Positions 50,562 to 61,829 of a stretch of DNA of 64,000 nucleotides are shown here, piece by piece (the stretch's first letter is position 1; each line of letters starts with the position of its first letter). The notes below the pieces were generated by a model that saw only the letters and a program-made list of their open reading frames with translations, was not told the origin of the DNA and did no database searches. This DNA is from Thermanaerothrix daxensis (lineage in GTDB: Bacteria; Chloroflexota; Anaerolineae; Anaerolineales; Anaerolineaceae), in contig NZ_LGKO01000003.1 of assembly GCF_001306145.1 (NCBI RefSeq), positions 1 through 64,000 of the forward strand. The letters run 5' to 3'. A program made the translations under genes and the position numbers.

Positions 50562-51287
50562 ATGAAAATCTCCCAGCGGAATTTCTATGAACGGCTCTAC
50601 AATCAAAAGGAACCACCTAACCCTGCGCGCGATATATACAACCAGCTTCGTATTCAAACTATCAAAGATCTTCTCAGTAATTCCCAGGGGCCTTTTTTGA
50701 TTGTGGGTTGCGGAAGCGGAAAAGATCTAGAAGTCGTTGCACCTGACCAAAAAGTTTTCGCCTTTGATCTTGCATATAATGCGATAAAACAAATCGAAGC
50801 AGAGCGAGGAAATTTATTTGTTGCAGATCTTCTCCACATTCCTTTCCCAAGCGATTTCTTCCCGACCGTGGTATGCTCAGAAGTCTTAGAACACGTTCCG
50901 AACGTACGCCTTGCAGTTCGCGAAATTTACCGTGTAATGAAAAAGAATGGCGTGCTCATAGTAAGCTCTCCCAACTGGTTGAGTTGGTTTGGCCTAGCTC
51001 GATGGATTGGAGAGAGGTTACTCAATCGTCCCTTCCACTCTTCGGGCCAACCATATGATGACTGGAAAACCACATGGAAATACAAGAAAGAGTTATCTCC
51101 GGAGTTCAAGGCCGAGATGGTAAGGGGAGTTTGGTTTTTACCACCGATGCATTATCGGGGAAAAGGACTCCCAGCGCATCTTACTCGTTATCTTTACAAA
51201 TTAGTTTCCCCAATTGAGAAAATACTGAGCCGAGTGCTACCCCATTTCGCCCATCTTATAATACTGAAAGCGCGCCCTCAGAAGTGA
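50562..51287 (+). CDS. Class I SAM-dependent methyltransferase (Methyltransf_11 type)
   Basis: A 241-residue enzyme with FLIVGCGSGKDLEV (SAM site), FAFDLAYNAI, VVCSEVLEHVPNVRLAVREIYRVMKKNGVL and a C-terminal basic region. It probably modifies a polysaccharide or lipid intermediate. A 167-base gap without features separates it from the sulfatase-like gene. Codon use is AT-richer than in the flanking chromosome. Confidence 0.85.
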   Translation: MKISQRNFYERLYNQKEPPNPARDIYNQLRIQTIKDLLSNSQGPFLIVGCGSGKDLEVVAPDQKVFAFDLAYNAIKQIEAERGNLFVADLLHIPFPSDFFPTVVCSEVLEHVPNVRLAVREIYRVMKKNGVLIVSSPNWLSWFGLARWIGERLLNRPFHSSGQPYDDWKTTWKYKKELSPEFKAEMVRGVWFLPPMHYRGKGLPAHLTRYLYKLVSPIEKILSRVLPHFAHLIILKARPQK

Positions 51288-51288
51288 A

Positions 51289-52203
51289 CTATTCTGTTAT
51301 TCGCAAGCCACCGGTAATCATCCCTCCAATAGCCCACACCAATTCAGAAAACATCATCGTTAGCCGGATTATAACAGCCATTAAGTTTGCTTGTGCTTGA
51401 GTTACGCTAAAGATTGTGCTAATACCTTTGGACAACAATAAATCTCTTGGACCAAGACCTGCAGGAAAGATCCATACCATAAACCCCCCCAACCAAGAAA
51501 GACTAAAAATTGTAGAGGTTTCCAGGATTGAGCGCATACCAAGAGGATACGAACCATAAAAATTCAAATATAAAATTGTGATCATTCCGTAAATAAGCCA
51601 ATTACTCCATAATGCAGTTGTGGCCATTAACCATCCTTTCATACTAATAGTGAGTCCATAAAAAGGGTTTTTAAATACACCCATGAAAGGAATCCGAGAT
51701 ATTTTCTTAAGAATAAACCAGGACCCTAGTAGCACAAATAGCAAGATACTTGCAGGTGTCCACCACAATCTAAGCGGAAGAAGTGAGAATAAGTAAACTG
51801 AAAGCATAACCATACATGACTCTATCCCGATAACGACTTCAATTATCGAACCCCAGTGAGTTAATTGATATTCGACACCAAAACTCTTGTTAAGCCAAGT
51901 AGCCCGGCTTAGGTACCCCCAAACAGTACCGGGTATGTATCGAGGCAGAAAGTTTAATACATACCCTTTTATTGCGTCCTTCAGGGTAATGTTGACCCCT
52001 ATTCCTCTCATAATGATTAACCATGCAAATATTTGACAAAAAATAGCCCACGTACTTAATCCTACAGAAGCAATCAACAATTTAGGCTGCAGAAGAATGT
52101 CCATGCCAGACACAGTGTTAATGCCATCATACATCTGGTAGAGAAGCACACTTAGCCCTATAAACAGCCCTAAGATTCTTAAGCGGTCTCGTAGTCTGCC
52201 CAT
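51289..52203 (-). CDS. Lysylphosphatidylglycerol synthase TM-region (UPF0104) family membrane protein
   Basis: A 304-residue protein with about eight helices. FLPRYIPGTVWGYLSRATWL and FPAGLGPRDLLLS near the end are family landmarks of the MprF-like flippase region found in glycan-assembly loci. It may help translocate a lipid-linked sugar. It converges on the methyltransferase gene with a 1-base gap and follows the glycosyltransferase gene by 21 bases. Confidence 0.8.
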   Translation of the reverse strand: MGRLRDRLRILGLFIGLSVLLYQMYDGINTVSGMDILLQPKLLIASVGLSTWAIFCQIFAWLIIMRGIGVNITLKDAIKGYVLNFLPRYIPGTVWGYLSRATWLNKSFGVEYQLTHWGSIIEVVIGIESCMVMLSVYLFSLLPLRLWWTPASILLFVLLGSWFILKKISRIPFMGVFKNPFYGLTISMKGWLMATTALWSNWLIYGMITILYLNFYGSYPLGMRSILETSTIFSLSWLGGFMVWIFPAGLGPRDLLLSKGISTIFSVTQAQANLMAVIIRLTMMFSELVWAIGGMITGGLRITE

Positions 52204-52224
52204 GGGTTTGTAAAGCTTTCCTTA

Positions 52225-53385
52225 TCAGCGAAAATGGCTTGCGCGGTAAACATGGAGTATCTTCATGGCCACTTTATTCCAATCATAGTGCTCCAGCGCC
52301 TTTCTTCTTGCGTTCTCTCCAATTTTCTTTAAGTCTTGTTCTAACAACTGGCAAATCGCTCTCACTAATCCGTCAACATCCCCCGGTTCAAATAATAGGC
52401 CTACATCAGGTGTAATAACTTCAGGTATTCCTCCCTCCCTTGAAGCCACACATGGCGTGCCTGAAGCCAATGCTTCGAGTAAAACTACACCCAAACCCTC
52501 AGATCGCGAAGGTAAAACAAAGATTTTGGCTCTTCTCATCCGTTTTGCAACTTCCTCACGGCTCAATGGGCCAAGAAACTCAACCTTTCTCTCCAATCCA
52601 AGGGTATGTACGAGAGTCTCTAACTCATGCCGGTAAGTTCCCTCTCCTGCAATTACAAGTCTATAATCCCATTTTGCCTCTAAATTGGCAAAAGCACGTA
52701 TTAAGATGTCCACGCCCTTTAGGTAGGTAAGAGATCCCACATACAGAATCTCATTTTCCCTAAAATCACTTTCAGGGGGATGAAAGAACGAAACATCCAC
52801 CCCATCGGGGATAACATAAATTTTCTCGCCGGGCAGATTCATCCTTTTCATATGATTTGCTAAGGCATCGCTAACCGCAATGATGTTCCTTGTTTTCGGA
52901 CTAGAGAGAACAATTCTGGTCATTTCTCGGATTAATTTCGATTTTGTGGCCTGAAAAACATCACTACCATGAACGGTTACAACAAAAGGTTTACGATGCC
53001 ACCAATAAGTGAGCCATGTTATCATGCCCGAGAGTGTCCAGTTAGCATGAACAATATCGGCATCGGCAGCATATCGCATAACAGCTAAAGCATGGGTAAC
53101 CAAGAAGGGAATAATGGCTAATCTAGTCCATGGGTTTGTTCGCCACGCCTGAGGCAATCCGGCACTTTCTCTAGCCAAGATCTCCCATGGCTCAGGCAAG
53201 TAGCGAGGGCGAATTACCTCAATACCATCCATCCACTCATGTGTACTTGCTCCAGGGGTGTGCATGGCGATTACTCTCACATCCCACCCTTGCCCCTTGA
53301 TTGCCTTGGCGGCTTCAAACACAAAATTCCCTCTGCCATCTCCAAGCCATCGAGGAAAGGCTGTTGTAACAATCAGAACCTTCAC
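52225..53385 (-). CDS. Glycosyltransferase family 4
   Basis: A 386-residue GT-B enzyme: KVLIVTTAFPRWLGDGRGNFVFEAAKAI at the start, DIVHANWTLSGM and TVHGSDVF in the N-terminal domain, and the EX7E region (EGLGVVLLEALASGTPCVAS) plus GGIPEVI in the nucleotide-sugar domain. It retains stereochemistry; the sugar is unknown. GTG 53385 after AAGGAGAG is the likely start, because the in-frame upstream part (49 codons) overlaps the neighbouring methyltransferase. The GC content changes sharply at this gene's start. Confidence 0.9.
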   Translation of the reverse strand: MKVLIVTTAFPRWLGDGRGNFVFEAAKAIKGQGWDVRVIAMHTPGASTHEWMDGIEVIRPRYLPEPWEILARESAGLPQAWRTNPWTRLAIIPFLVTHALAVMRYAADADIVHANWTLSGMITWLTYWWHRKPFVVTVHGSDVFQATKSKLIREMTRIVLSSPKTRNIIAVSDALANHMKRMNLPGEKIYVIPDGVDVSFFHPPESDFRENEILYVGSLTYLKGVDILIRAFANLEAKWDYRLVIAGEGTYRHELETLVHTLGLERKVEFLGPLSREEVAKRMRRAKIFVLPSRSEGLGVVLLEALASGTPCVASREGGIPEVITPDVGLLFEPGDVDGLVRAICQLLEQDLKKIGENARRKALEHYDWNKVAMKILHVYRASHFR

Positions 53386-53410
53386 AACAACTCTCCTTAA
53401 GACATTCCCC

Positions 53411-54253
53411 TCACTTCTCGGCCAGGAGGCCGAAGGCGCGGGGGGCAGGGGTAAGGCGCTGGAAGCCGGCCTGGCGCAGGCGTTCGCGCACCCGCGCCGT
53501 GACCGCACGGCCGCTCTTGCTCTCCGGATCACCGATGTAGTGAAACATCCGCCCGCGCGGACGCAGCACCCGCATCACCTCGCGGTAAAACTCCAGCGTG
53601 TAAAGTTCGCCCGCCAGCGCAAAGGTGGGCGGGTCGTGAATCACGCACGAGAACACTCCACTCGCCAGCGCCGGCAGTAACTCAGCGCCATCGCCGATCA
53701 GCACCTGAATGCGCGGGTCGGTAAACAGCGGCTGCGACCAGGGGTTTTGACGCGCCAGCGCCACCACCGCCGGGTCCAGTTCAATCGTCAGCACACGCTC
53801 GGCCGTGCGCGCCGCCGCAATGGCCGTGTAGCCCAGCCCCATGCACGTATCCAGCACCCACCCGCGCGGGTTCGCCACGCGCACCTTGCTCAGCGTATCC
53901 TGCCAGGGATCCGTGCCCTTGATGCGGTGCATCGGGATGCCCGAAATAAGCAGGGTGGGTGCCGTGGGCGTGGGGTAAAGGCTGTAAGCCCGCCCGGTAC
54001 GGGATGAGAACGCCTGAATGCGCACCAGGTCCTTCCCCTCCAGGCGGTAGCACCCGCTCAAATCCTCCGCCACCCGTGCCACCGCCGCCCAGTCCAGGTG
54101 CTCGCCGGTGGGCAGTTCCACCCCCTCCGCGCCCAAACGCACCTCTGCCTCGGTACGCCCCAGGTCCAGCGAGGTGCGTAGAACCGCCACTTGCCCGCGC
54201 GCCGCCAGCCACGCCGCCGCCTGATAGTGCGAGAGAACCACCGAACCGCTCAT
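53411..54253 (-). CDS. SAM-dependent methyltransferase-domain protein (spermine-synthase-like)
   Basis: A 280-residue protein. Its C-terminal Rossmann domain has [25 protein letters not shown] and a motif [33 protein letters not shown]. It begins with a beta-rich N-terminal domain of about 120 residues. This combination occurs in conserved prokaryotic proteins of unknown substrate. It has high GC like the rest of the backbone, and lies 2 bases after the lipoprotein gene in a leftward operon. Confidence 0.8.
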   Translation of the reverse strand: MSGSVVLSHYQAAAWLAARGQVAVLRTSLDLGRTEAEVRLGAEGVELPTGEHLDWAAVARVAEDLSGCYRLEGKDLVRIQAFSSRTGRAYSLYPTPTAPTLLISGIPMHRIKGTDPWQDTLSKVRVANPRGWVLDTCMGLGYTAIAAARTAERVLTIELDPAVVALARQNPWSQPLFTDPRIQVLIGDGAELLPALASGVFSCVIHDPPTFALAGELYTLEFYREVMRVLRPRGRMFHYIGDPESKSGRAVTARVRERLRQAGFQRLTPAPRAFGLLAEK

Positions 54254-54255
54254 GC

Positions 54256-55275
54256 TTACGGCGCCACCGTGATCAGCCAGGAATTGAGGGCCACCGTCCC
54301 CGGAATGCGCGTGTCGCTCTCCTGCCGCAGGGTCAGGCGCACCTCGGTCGGCCCGCTCACCGTGTACGGCACATAGGCCTCAAAGGGCACATGACTCAAA
54401 TCGCCGTAGGGCATGCCGGGGGTCACCTCGGCGGAGCCCACCACCTGCCCATCCGGCGCGATCAATTCGATCAGGACCGGCTTACCGGTCAGGGGACGCA
54501 CCACCCCACGCACCACCAGCACACCGCCGCGCACCGTCTCGCCCTCGCGCGGCGAACGCACCAGGAAAGGCTCCACATCCACGCGCACCGGCTCCAACAC
54601 GTTGCGCCCCAGTTGCTGCAGCACCACCTCGCTTGAGCACAAGTAGATCGTGCGTCCGAAGCGGTCCAGCGTGTAGATCACCAACCGTGCCACCTCTGCC
54701 GGCGTCGCGATCTCAAAGGGAATCTCCGGGGCAATGTAGAAGCGCCGATCGCGGTAGGCACGAAAATCCAACGCCTGGCGCACCAGGTAGCGCCCGTCCT
54801 CTCCAATCAGGTCCACGTAGACATACCCATCCTCGCCGGGGCTGATGAGCGCTTCCACCTGAATGGGCGAGACCAGTTTCGAATAGGGACCCGGGCGGTT
54901 AATGCGCATCGCCGGTGGGGGTGGCGTAGGGGTCGGGGTGATGGTCGGCGTGCGCGTCACATAACGCCAGCGCGTGGGCGAAGGGCGCCAGCCCGGCGGG
55001 TAAGTGGGGCTGGGGGTGAACGTGGGCTCGGGGGTGTCAGTAGGTGGCAGTGGAGTCGCCGTGAGGCTGGGGGTAGCGCTGGGCAGCGCGGCAAAGGGCA
55101 GGGTCACCGCCGTCTCCGGCCCGGCGGTTGTTGTCTCCCCCGCCATGGGGGTTGCGGGGGGCGAAGAGGGCGTAGGCAGCAAGCCAGAAGATGGAGAAAC
55201 TGCCTGGCAGGCCAGCAGGCCCCCCAGGCCCCAGCCCAGCAGCAATGCCCATACCCCATGATGCCGTTTGAGCAT
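54256..55275 (-). CDS. Lipoprotein with Thr/Pro linker and Ig-like domains
   Basis: A 339-residue lipoprotein: lipobox LLAC with Cys at about 23, a Thr/Pro-rich stretch of about 90 residues ([14 protein letters not shown]), then two beta-sandwich modules; the second contains [19 protein letters not shown] and [21 protein letters not shown], a Gmad2/Ig-like look. Its function is unknown, possibly cell-surface binding. The frame was confirmed by conserved domain content rather than any known homologue. Confidence 0.7.
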   Translation of the reverse strand: MLKRHHGVWALLLGWGLGGLLACQAVSPSSGLLPTPSSPPATPMAGETTTAGPETAVTLPFAALPSATPSLTATPLPPTDTPEPTFTPSPTYPPGWRPSPTRWRYVTRTPTITPTPTPPPPAMRINRPGPYSKLVSPIQVEALISPGEDGYVYVDLIGEDGRYLVRQALDFRAYRDRRFYIAPEIPFEIATPAEVARLVIYTLDRFGRTIYLCSSEVVLQQLGRNVLEPVRVDVEPFLVRSPREGETVRGGVLVVRGVVRPLTGKPVLIELIAPDGQVVGSAEVTPGMPYGDLSHVPFEAYVPYTVSGPTEVRLTLRQESDTRIPGTVALNSWLITVAP

Positions 55276-55292
55276 GTCCGTCGTCCCTCTTT

Positions 55293-56171
55293 TTACGCTC
55301 CCGATCCCCGCAGGGCCGGCATCACCTCTTGGGCAAATCGGCGCAGGGCGCGTTCGCGCTCGGCCTGGGTCTCCGCCTGGAAGGTGATCACCACACCCGT
55401 CGCACCGGCTTCCCGGAAGGCGCGCAGTTGCCCGATGATTGCCTCTGCATCGCCACCTAGGTAGCCCTCTGCCGCCGGCGGCTGATCGAACATCAGGCGC
55501 GTGCGCACCACCACATCAAACGGACGACCTCCCAACAGAGGACGCACCTGCTCCAGCGCCGTAGCCAACGCCTGCGGTGAGAGCGCATTGGGGTGCCAGC
55601 CATCTCCCAACAGCACAGCGCGGCGCAGCGCGCGCGGCGAATCGCCAGCCACCCACAAGCGCGGCCCCCCGCTTTGCACCGGCGGGGGCGAGAAAACCAC
55701 CTGCTCAAAGCGATAAAACGGCCCCTGGTAAGAAATCACCCGTCCACCCCGCCACAGAGTGCGCAGCACCTTGATGGCATCGTCCATGCGTGTGCCGCGG
55801 TTGTGAAACTCATACCCCAGATTAGCATACTCGCCCGCCGACCAGCCCACCGCCACGGCCAGGTTCACCCGCCCCCCCGAGAGCACATCCAACGTGGCAA
55901 TTTGCTTAGCCACCTCCAGGGGATTGCGCTGAGGCAACACCAGGGCCGAAACTCCCAGCCCAATGCGGCGGGTACTGCCCGCAAGGTAGGCCAGCGTGGT
56001 AATCGCCTCAAAAATGTGCCCAAAACGCTCGGCATCGGCCTTGGGCAGAGCCAGGTGATCGGGCACCCATACGTGATCAAAACCCAGTCCTTCGGCGGCC
56101 AGAGCCGTATCCAGGATGCTCAGGCGCGTGGCTTGCGCGCCGTAAGAGGGTAAAGCCACCCCAAATTCCAC
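55293..56171 (-). CDS. LLM-class flavin-dependent oxidoreductase (F420-dependent type)
   Basis: A 292-residue bacterial-luciferase-like TIM barrel: MEFGVALPSYG, GFDHVWVPDHLALP, GLGVSALVLPQRNPLEVAKQIATLDVLSGGR and WVAGDSPRALRRA. Such proteins use F420 or FMN; the pattern with LPQRNP fits the F420-dependent subgroup. The substrate is unknown. It is the first gene of a leftward unit with the lipoprotein and methyltransferase genes, 17 bases upstream of the former. Confidence 0.85.
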   Translation of the reverse strand: MEFGVALPSYGAQATRLSILDTALAAEGLGFDHVWVPDHLALPKADAERFGHIFEAITTLAYLAGSTRRIGLGVSALVLPQRNPLEVAKQIATLDVLSGGRVNLAVAVGWSAGEYANLGYEFHNRGTRMDDAIKVLRTLWRGGRVISYQGPFYRFEQVVFSPPPVQSGGPRLWVAGDSPRALRRAVLLGDGWHPNALSPQALATALEQVRPLLGGRPFDVVVRTRLMFDQPPAAEGYLGGDAEAIIGQLRAFREAGATGVVITFQAETQAERERALRRFAQEVMPALRGSGA

Positions 56172-56423
56172 GCCCTACCTCCTTGCCCCAAAGATTCACG
56201 ACCATGCCGTATCTGGCTCGATTATAGCACGGCCTCACCCCCCTCTGCATCACCCCCTGATGCGGTTCTCTCAAAGCCATTCCCCCTGCGATTATGATGA
56301 TATAATGAGATCAACTTCACAGGTGCGGAGGGTGAACCCCGGCATTCCTCTTGCACCGCACTGCGCTACATCCACACTGCTTGACCTCCCACCACACCAC
56401 CCCGCAGGTTTGACGCTAACCCG

Positions 56424-59400
56424 GTGAGCTCCTGGCATTTTTCTCCGCTTTCCCTCTTCCTCCTGCTCGCAACAGGCGCAGCACTACTATTAGGGTGGCT
56501 GGCCTGGTCGCGGCGCCCCGCCCGGGGTGCCGCCGCCCTGAGTGCCCTCTTTATGGGGCTGGCGCTGTGGATGGGTCTCTACAGCCTAGAACTGGCCAGC
56601 CCGTCGGAGTCCCTCGCCGTTGCCCTGAACCACCTGGGCTTCATCGGTGTCGGCGTGGTCCCCGCAGGGTGGTTGCTTTTTGCACTGGCCTACACCGAAC
56701 GCCTGCCCCGCCGCCCGGGGCGCCTGCTGGCGGCCCTGGCCATCGAACCTTTGCTGGTCCAACTGGCCCTGTGGACAAATGCTTCGCACCATGCTTTTTA
56801 CATCCGCCTGGAATGGACGCTGTGGAACGGCCTGCCCATCCTCCAGCGCGCCTACGGCCCCCTGTTTTGGCTGCACACAGTCTATTCTTACGGGTTGCTC
56901 TTGGTCGGCACGGTTTGGCTCCTTTTCACCCTCATTCACCACTCCGCCTTCTACCGCGCCCAAGCCCCCTTCTTCCTGATCGCCATCGGCCTGCCCTGGC
57001 TGGTCAACCTCCTGCGCCTCAGTAATCTTCTGCTTCCCGTCTTACCCCTCGACCCAACCCCCATTGCCCTGCTCTTCTGCGGTGCCATCTTGCTCTTTGG
57101 ACTTTACCGCACCTCTCCAAGCGCCCTCACCCCCCTGGCGCGCGAGAAGGTGATCGAGGTCATGGATGAGGGCTTGCTGGTGCTGGACTCCACCGGACGC
57201 ATCCTGGATCTCAACCCTGCCGCCTGCCGCATGCTCCAAGTAGAAGCCCAAGCGGTCGTTGGGCAGTCGGTTGGCGAGGCGCTGCACCCCTGGCCGCAAT
57301 TGGTCATGTGGATGCAATCCGTCTCCTCAGAATCCGCCAGTCTGGAGATTCAACCCCGTCCGGGCTGCTGGGCCGAAATCCACCACATCCCCATTCGCAC
57401 CCCGGGTGGACACCGGGTTGGGGCGCTACTGCGCCTGCACAACATCACCCAACGCAAGGCAATCGAACAGGCCTTGCAGGAGAGCGAAGCGCGCTACCGC
57501 CGCTTGATCGAAGCCTCTCCTGAGACCATCTTCCTGCTCAATCCCGAGGGATGCTTCACCTGGGTCAACCGTCAAGCCGTGCATCTTTTCAGCGTGGGAG
57601 ACGAGCAGGCACTCCTGGGCCGCCACTGGTCCGAATTTGCCGCGCCAGAAGAGGCCCCCTACCTGACAGCCGTCCTTGATGCCGTCACCCGGGAAGGAGA
57701 TGTCAAAAATCTGGAATACACCGGTCAAGATGCCGAGGGGCGGCGCTTTTTTGCGCAGGCTACCCTCACGGCTTTGCGCTTTGGCCGTAACGGCGAAGAA
57801 CGCCTGGAAATTCTGGGGCTGGTGCGCGACATCACCGCGTTTAAAACAGCGCAAGAGGAACTGGCATTCGTAGCGCAGGAGGAGCGCCGCCAGCGCGAAC
57901 TGGCCCAGGCCCTGCGCCAGGCTGCGCTCACCGTCACCGCCAGCCTGGACTTCAGCGAGGTCCTCGACCGGCTTTTGGAACAGGTCGCCCAGGTCATCCC
58001 CTACGATTCGGGGAGTGTCATCCTCTTTCGCGAAGACGGCAAAGCCTACGTGGCGAACATGCGCGGCTACGAGCAGTTCGGCCCGGAGGTCGCCCAGGCA
58101 GTGCGCAATTTCGTCTTCAACCTGGAATGGGGGCAAAACTTCGTCTGGATGAGCCTGAACAAACAACCCCTGATCATTCCCGACGCAAGCCGTGACCCCA
58201 ATTGGATTGTACTGAAGGAGACCAGCTACATCCGCTCGTGGGTGGGAGCACCCATCATCGCCCATGGCGAGGTGATCGGCTTTTTCTCGCTGGAAAAAAC
58301 CCAGCCCGACTTTTACCGGCCCGAACACGCTGAGATGCTGATGATCTTCGCCAGCCACGCCGGGATTGCGTTGCAGAACGCACGCCTGTTTGCCGAAGCC
58401 CAGCGCCGCGCGTTGGAAGCCGAAACCCTGCGCGAGGCCACGGCAGCCGTCACAGCCGCCCTTGATCTGGACCAAGTACTGGATCTGATCATTGCCAATC
58501 TGCGCCGGGTCATCCCTTACGACAGTTGCGCCGTCTTCCTGCTGGAAAAGGGTTACGTCCGCCTGGTTCGCGGCTCGGGCTTCGCCCATCCTGAAAAGTT
58601 AATCGGCCACCGCTTCCCGGCCGGCAACCCCCTGGTGGAAGAAGCCTTCCGCACCGGTCGGCCAGTGGTGCTCTACGATGCTCAACAAGACCCGCGCTTT
58701 CAACGCTGGGGTGAGGTAGAAAAGATCCGCGGCTGGATCGGGTTGCCCATGCTGGCGCACGGTCAGCCCATTGGCTACCTGACCATAGATAGTTACACCC
58801 CCGGCGCCTACACCGAGGAGCACGCCCGCCTGGCTCAGGCGTTTGCCAACCAGGCAGCCATTGCCCTCGAAAACGCGCGCCTCTTCGAGCAGGTGCAGCA
58901 AGCCGCCACCACCGATGCCCTGACCGGGCTGGCCAACCGGCGCCACTTCTTCGACCTGGCCCAGCGCGAATTTGCCCGCGCTCGCCGCTACGGCTCCACC
59001 CTCTCCCTCTTCATCCTAGATGTGGATAATCTCAAAGAGGTTAACGACAGCGGAGGACACCTGATGGGCGACCGTCTGCTCCAGATGGTGGGACAGAAAA
59101 TGCGCCAGCAGTTGCGCCAGCCCGATATTGCTGCGCGCTACGGCGGGGATGAATTCATCGTCCTGCTACCCGAAACGCCTCTGGATAAAGCCATCCGGGT
59201 GGCCGAACGCCTGCGCCAGAGCCTGGCTGAGGAAATAATCCGCAACGGCGAACAGGCCTTCCCCATTGCCACGAGCATCGGTGTGGCCGAGATGGATGCC
59301 ACCTGTCTTTCCCTGGATGATCTGATTGAACGGGCTGACCGCGCCCTGTACTGGGCCAAAACCCAGGGCAAGGGACGCATAGCCCTCTGGCTGAACGGCG

Positions 59401-59447
59401 CCCCCGCCCTGCCCCCCTGGATCAGAACCCACGGGGCTGCCACCTAA
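56424..59447 (+). CDS. Diguanylate cyclase with 7TM, PAS, PAS, GAF, GAF and GGDEF domains
   Basis: A 1007-residue sensor enzyme making c-di-GMP. An N-terminal seven-helix module (about 1-230, HisKA_7TM type) is followed by two PAS domains (about 240-350 and 360-480), two GAF domains (about 505-660 and 670-820) and a GGDEF domain. The active site GGDEF is near residue 906. RQPD five residues earlier is a canonical inhibitory I-site, so product feedback is expected. The start GTG 56424 has no strong ribosome site. It was the only c-di-GMP enzyme seen in the window. Confidence 0.92.
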   Translation: MSSWHFSPLSLFLLLATGAALLLGWLAWSRRPARGAAALSALFMGLALWMGLYSLELASPSESLAVALNHLGFIGVGVVPAGWLLFALAYTERLPRRPGRLLAALAIEPLLVQLALWTNASHHAFYIRLEWTLWNGLPILQRAYGPLFWLHTVYSYGLLLVGTVWLLFTLIHHSAFYRAQAPFFLIAIGLPWLVNLLRLSNLLLPVLPLDPTPIALLFCGAILLFGLYRTSPSALTPLAREKVIEVMDEGLLVLDSTGRILDLNPAACRMLQVEAQAVVGQSVGEALHPWPQLVMWMQSVSSESASLEIQPRPGCWAEIHHIPIRTPGGHRVGALLRLHNITQRKAIEQALQESEARYRRLIEASPETIFLLNPEGCFTWVNRQAVHLFSVGDEQALLGRHWSEFAAPEEAPYLTAVLDAVTREGDVKNLEYTGQDAEGRRFFAQATLTALRFGRNGEERLEILGLVRDITAFKTAQEELAFVAQEERRQRELAQALRQAALTVTASLDFSEVLDRLLEQVAQVIPYDSGSVILFREDGKAYVANMRGYEQFGPEVAQAVRNFVFNLEWGQNFVWMSLNKQPLIIPDASRDPNWIVLKETSYIRSWVGAPIIAHGEVIGFFSLEKTQPDFYRPEHAEMLMIFASHAGIALQNARLFAEAQRRALEAETLREATAAVTAALDLDQVLDLIIANLRRVIPYDSCAVFLLEKGYVRLVRGSGFAHPEKLIGHRFPAGNPLVEEAFRTGRPVVLYDAQQDPRFQRWGEVEKIRGWIGLPMLAHGQPIGYLTIDSYTPGAYTEEHARLAQAFANQAAIALENARLFEQVQQAATTDALTGLANRRHFFDLAQREFARARRYGSTLSLFILDVDNLKEVNDSGGHLMGDRLLQMVGQKMRQQLRQPDIAARYGGDEFIVLLPETPLDKAIRVAERLRQSLAEEIIRNGEQAFPIATSIGVAEMDATCLSLDDLIERADRALYWAKTQGKGRIALWLNGAPALPPWIRTHGAAT

Positions 59448-60211
59448 TCCAGGGGAATTTCCGCCACTGAGTTGAAAATCCGGTGGGGGCGGTAAGGGAA
59501 CTTCTCCACATCTTCTAACCGCGTCACACCGCTCAGCACCAGAATGGTCTGCAGGCCGGTTTGGGTGCCGGCCAGAATATCCGTGTCCATGCGGTCGCCG
59601 ATCATAACCGTATCTTCCGAATGCACCCCCAGGTAATTCAACGCCGAGCGCATCATGAAGGGATTGGGCTTACCAATAAAGAATGGAGAACGCCTGGTAG
59701 CGCGCTCGATCAGCGCCGCCATTGCCCCGCAGGCCGGCACAATGCCGCCCTCCCCCGGCCCGGTGGGATCGGGATTGGTAGCAATAAAGCGCGCCCCAGC
59801 CAGTACCAGGCGCACTGCTTTGGTAATGTGTTCTAAGTGGTAAGAATGGGTTTCCCCCAAAATGACGTAATCGGGATCAATATCCGTCTGAATATAGCCC
59901 ACTTCATGCAGAGCAACTTGTAGACCGCTTTCCCCAATCACAAAGGCTTTGCCCTGAGGCTTCTGCGAAGCCACAAAGCGGGCGGTGGCCATCGCAGAAG
60001 TAAAAATCTGGTCTTTGGTGATTTCCAAACCTAGGTGCTGCAGGCGATGGGCCAGATCTGCCGGGGTGTACATGGAATTATTGGTCAGGACCAAAAACGG
60101 GAGACCTTTTTTGCGCAGGCGCGCAATAAATTGATCTGCACCGGGAATCATGGCTGATCCACTGATGAGCACACCATCCATATCAATCAAAAATGCCTTA
60201 GCGGTTGGCAT
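59444..60211 (-). CDS. HAD-IIA family phosphatase (NagD-like)
   Basis: A 255-residue HAD-superfamily hydrolase: motif I DMDGVL, motif II LTNNS, motif III Lys in [10 protein letters not shown] and motif [10 protein letters not shown]. The C2a cap between motifs II and III places it with NagD/AraL-type sugar or nucleotide phosphatases. The substrate is unknown. It overlaps the convergent cyclase gene by 4 bases. Confidence 0.92.
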   Translation of the reverse strand: MPTAKAFLIDMDGVLISGSAMIPGADQFIARLRKKGLPFLVLTNNSMYTPADLAHRLQHLGLEITKDQIFTSAMATARFVASQKPQGKAFVIGESGLQVALHEVGYIQTDIDPDYVILGETHSYHLEHITKAVRLVLAGARFIATNPDPTGPGEGGIVPACGAMAALIERATRRSPFFIGKPNPFMMRSALNYLGVHSEDTVMIGDRMDTDILAGTQTGLQTILVLSGVTRLEDVEKFPYRPHRIFNSVAEIPLD

Positions 60212-60401
60212 AATGTCCCTCCCAAAACAAGAATGTAATAAAGCCAGATATAAAAATTATAGCCGAAAGTCCGTTCTTCACCTTTCCCCTCAAAGTAGCA
60301 GGTACAAGCCCCTCATACCACCAACTGAAAGGCAGATGTAAACTCCACAGCAGTTGAAAGCGCCTATACTGCTAATGGGTCATTGATCTGGCGGAGAGCG
60401 C

Positions 60402-61082
60402 ATGCGAATTTCGCACCGGCATTCTCAATCCCTGGAAACATATTGGCTTGCCCTGGTGGGAGGGCTAATGCTCCTGGGGCTGGCCCTGTTCTGGGCATTC
60501 CCGCCTTGGCGCTTTGAACCGCCCACCCGGATTCTCCCGCTCGCCCTACGGGCCGATTTACGGGCAGATTACAGCGCCGAACGGCGGGTGGCGGCCGTGC
60601 CCGCCGTCTCGCTCAGCCTGATCCGCCAGGCCATCCAGGATCGCCAGTCTGATGGTTCACCGGAGGCCGCACTGCGCCTACTGGAGACCCCGATTCCCAC
60701 CCCTACCCCCACCGGACCTAACCGCCTGGTCACACCTACATCCCCCATCACCCCACCTGCCCAGGTCCCCGCCCGCTCCTCGCCCACTCCAACTCTGACG
60801 AACACCCCCACGGCCACCCCAACGCTGGTGCTCACGACCACGCCCACCGCCTCAGCCACCTCGGAGGATCGCCCAACCCACACCCCTAAACCCACCCATA
60901 CCCCTAAAGCAACGATTACCCAAACCCCAGCGCCCACCCAGACACCACTGCCAACGGCCACTGCCGCTCCGCCCACCCCCACGACACGCCCACCCACCGC
61001 CACCCAACCCGCTTACCCCCCTCCGGCCACACCCACACCGCCTTCCCCCGGGCCAACTTCGCCCCCTTACCCTGCCCCCTGA
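60402..61082 (+). CDS. Membrane-anchored Thr/Pro-rich protein
   Basis: A 226-residue protein: one hydrophobic helix (about 15-35), a short region of about 60 residues, and then a C-terminal half of TPTP/TPKPTHTP low-complexity sequence ending at a stop. There is no recognisable domain. The Thr/Pro tail is a likely extracellular stalk. The frame is credible because the N-terminal helix and the composition agree with similar linkers in neighbouring lipoproteins. Confidence 0.6.
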   Translation: MRISHRHSQSLETYWLALVGGLMLLGLALFWAFPPWRFEPPTRILPLALRADLRADYSAERRVAAVPAVSLSLIRQAIQDRQSDGSPEAALRLLETPIPTPTPTGPNRLVTPTSPITPPAQVPARSSPTPTLTNTPTATPTLVLTTTPTASATSEDRPTHTPKPTHTPKATITQTPAPTQTPLPTATAAPPTPTTRPPTATQPAYPPPATPTPPSPGPTSPPYPAP

Positions 61083-61089
61083 CCCCCGC

Positions 61090-61680
61090 TCACGTGCGGC
61101 GGCAAAGCAACACGCCCCGATCCAGCGGCAGTACCAGCGCGTCCACCCGCGGATCAGCCAGGGCATGCTCCACAAAAGGACGGAGTACCTCGCGATGGCT
61201 GATCACATTATCGGCAATCAGCCAACCCCCACGCACCATTCGCGGGACCACCGCCTCGTAACACGCCCGATAAATCTCCTTTTCCGCATCCAGAAAACAG
61301 AACGCGATCTCCTCCAGGTGAGGGAGATACGCCAGCGCATCCCCCTCAACCAGGCTCACGACCTCCTCCACCCCGCTGACCCGAAAGGTCTCGCGAGCCA
61401 GAAGCACCTTCTCCGGCGCCACCTCAAACGTGATCACCCGTTGCCGGGTCACCTCGGCGGCCAGCGCAATCCACAGCGTGGAATACCCCCCGCCGGTACC
61501 AATTTCGACCCAGGTGCCTGCCGGTGCTGACGCAGCCATTAGCGCCAGCAGGCGCCCGGTCTGCGGAGCCACCTGGCGCAGGCGCTGAGATGCGGGCAAA
61601 CCAGCCGCGCGTTCGCGGGCATCCCGCGCTTCCAATTCCTGCATTCGAGCCAGCATTTCGGGGCGAATAGCATAAAACAC
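61090..61680 (-). CDS. Class I SAM-dependent O-methyltransferase
   Basis: A 196-residue methyltransferase related to catechol O-methyltransferases: [17 protein letters not shown] (SAM site), [21 protein letters not shown] (metal-coordinating Asp) and [10 protein letters not shown]. The substrate is not inferable. GTG 61680 with GGAGG at 9 bases was chosen over TTG 61686, which would sit too close to it. Confidence 0.88.
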   Translation of the reverse strand: MFYAIRPEMLARMQELEARDARERAAGLPASQRLRQVAPQTGRLLALMAASAPAGTWVEIGTGGGYSTLWIALAAEVTRQRVITFEVAPEKVLLARETFRVSGVEEVVSLVEGDALAYLPHLEEIAFCFLDAEKEIYRACYEAVVPRMVRGGWLIADNVISHREVLRPFVEHALADPRVDALVLPLDRGVLLCRRT

Positions 61681-61829
61681 GACCAATCACCTCCAGTTAG
61701 GCTTCATTTTAGCCCACCCTGCGCAAACTCGCAAACTCTATCGTCCTCCCCCGCTCACCCGCAGGGGCGGGGGTATAATCGAGGCGATTATCGCCTTTTC
61801 ATCCCATCCCGTTCTCCTCGAGGCTTGCA

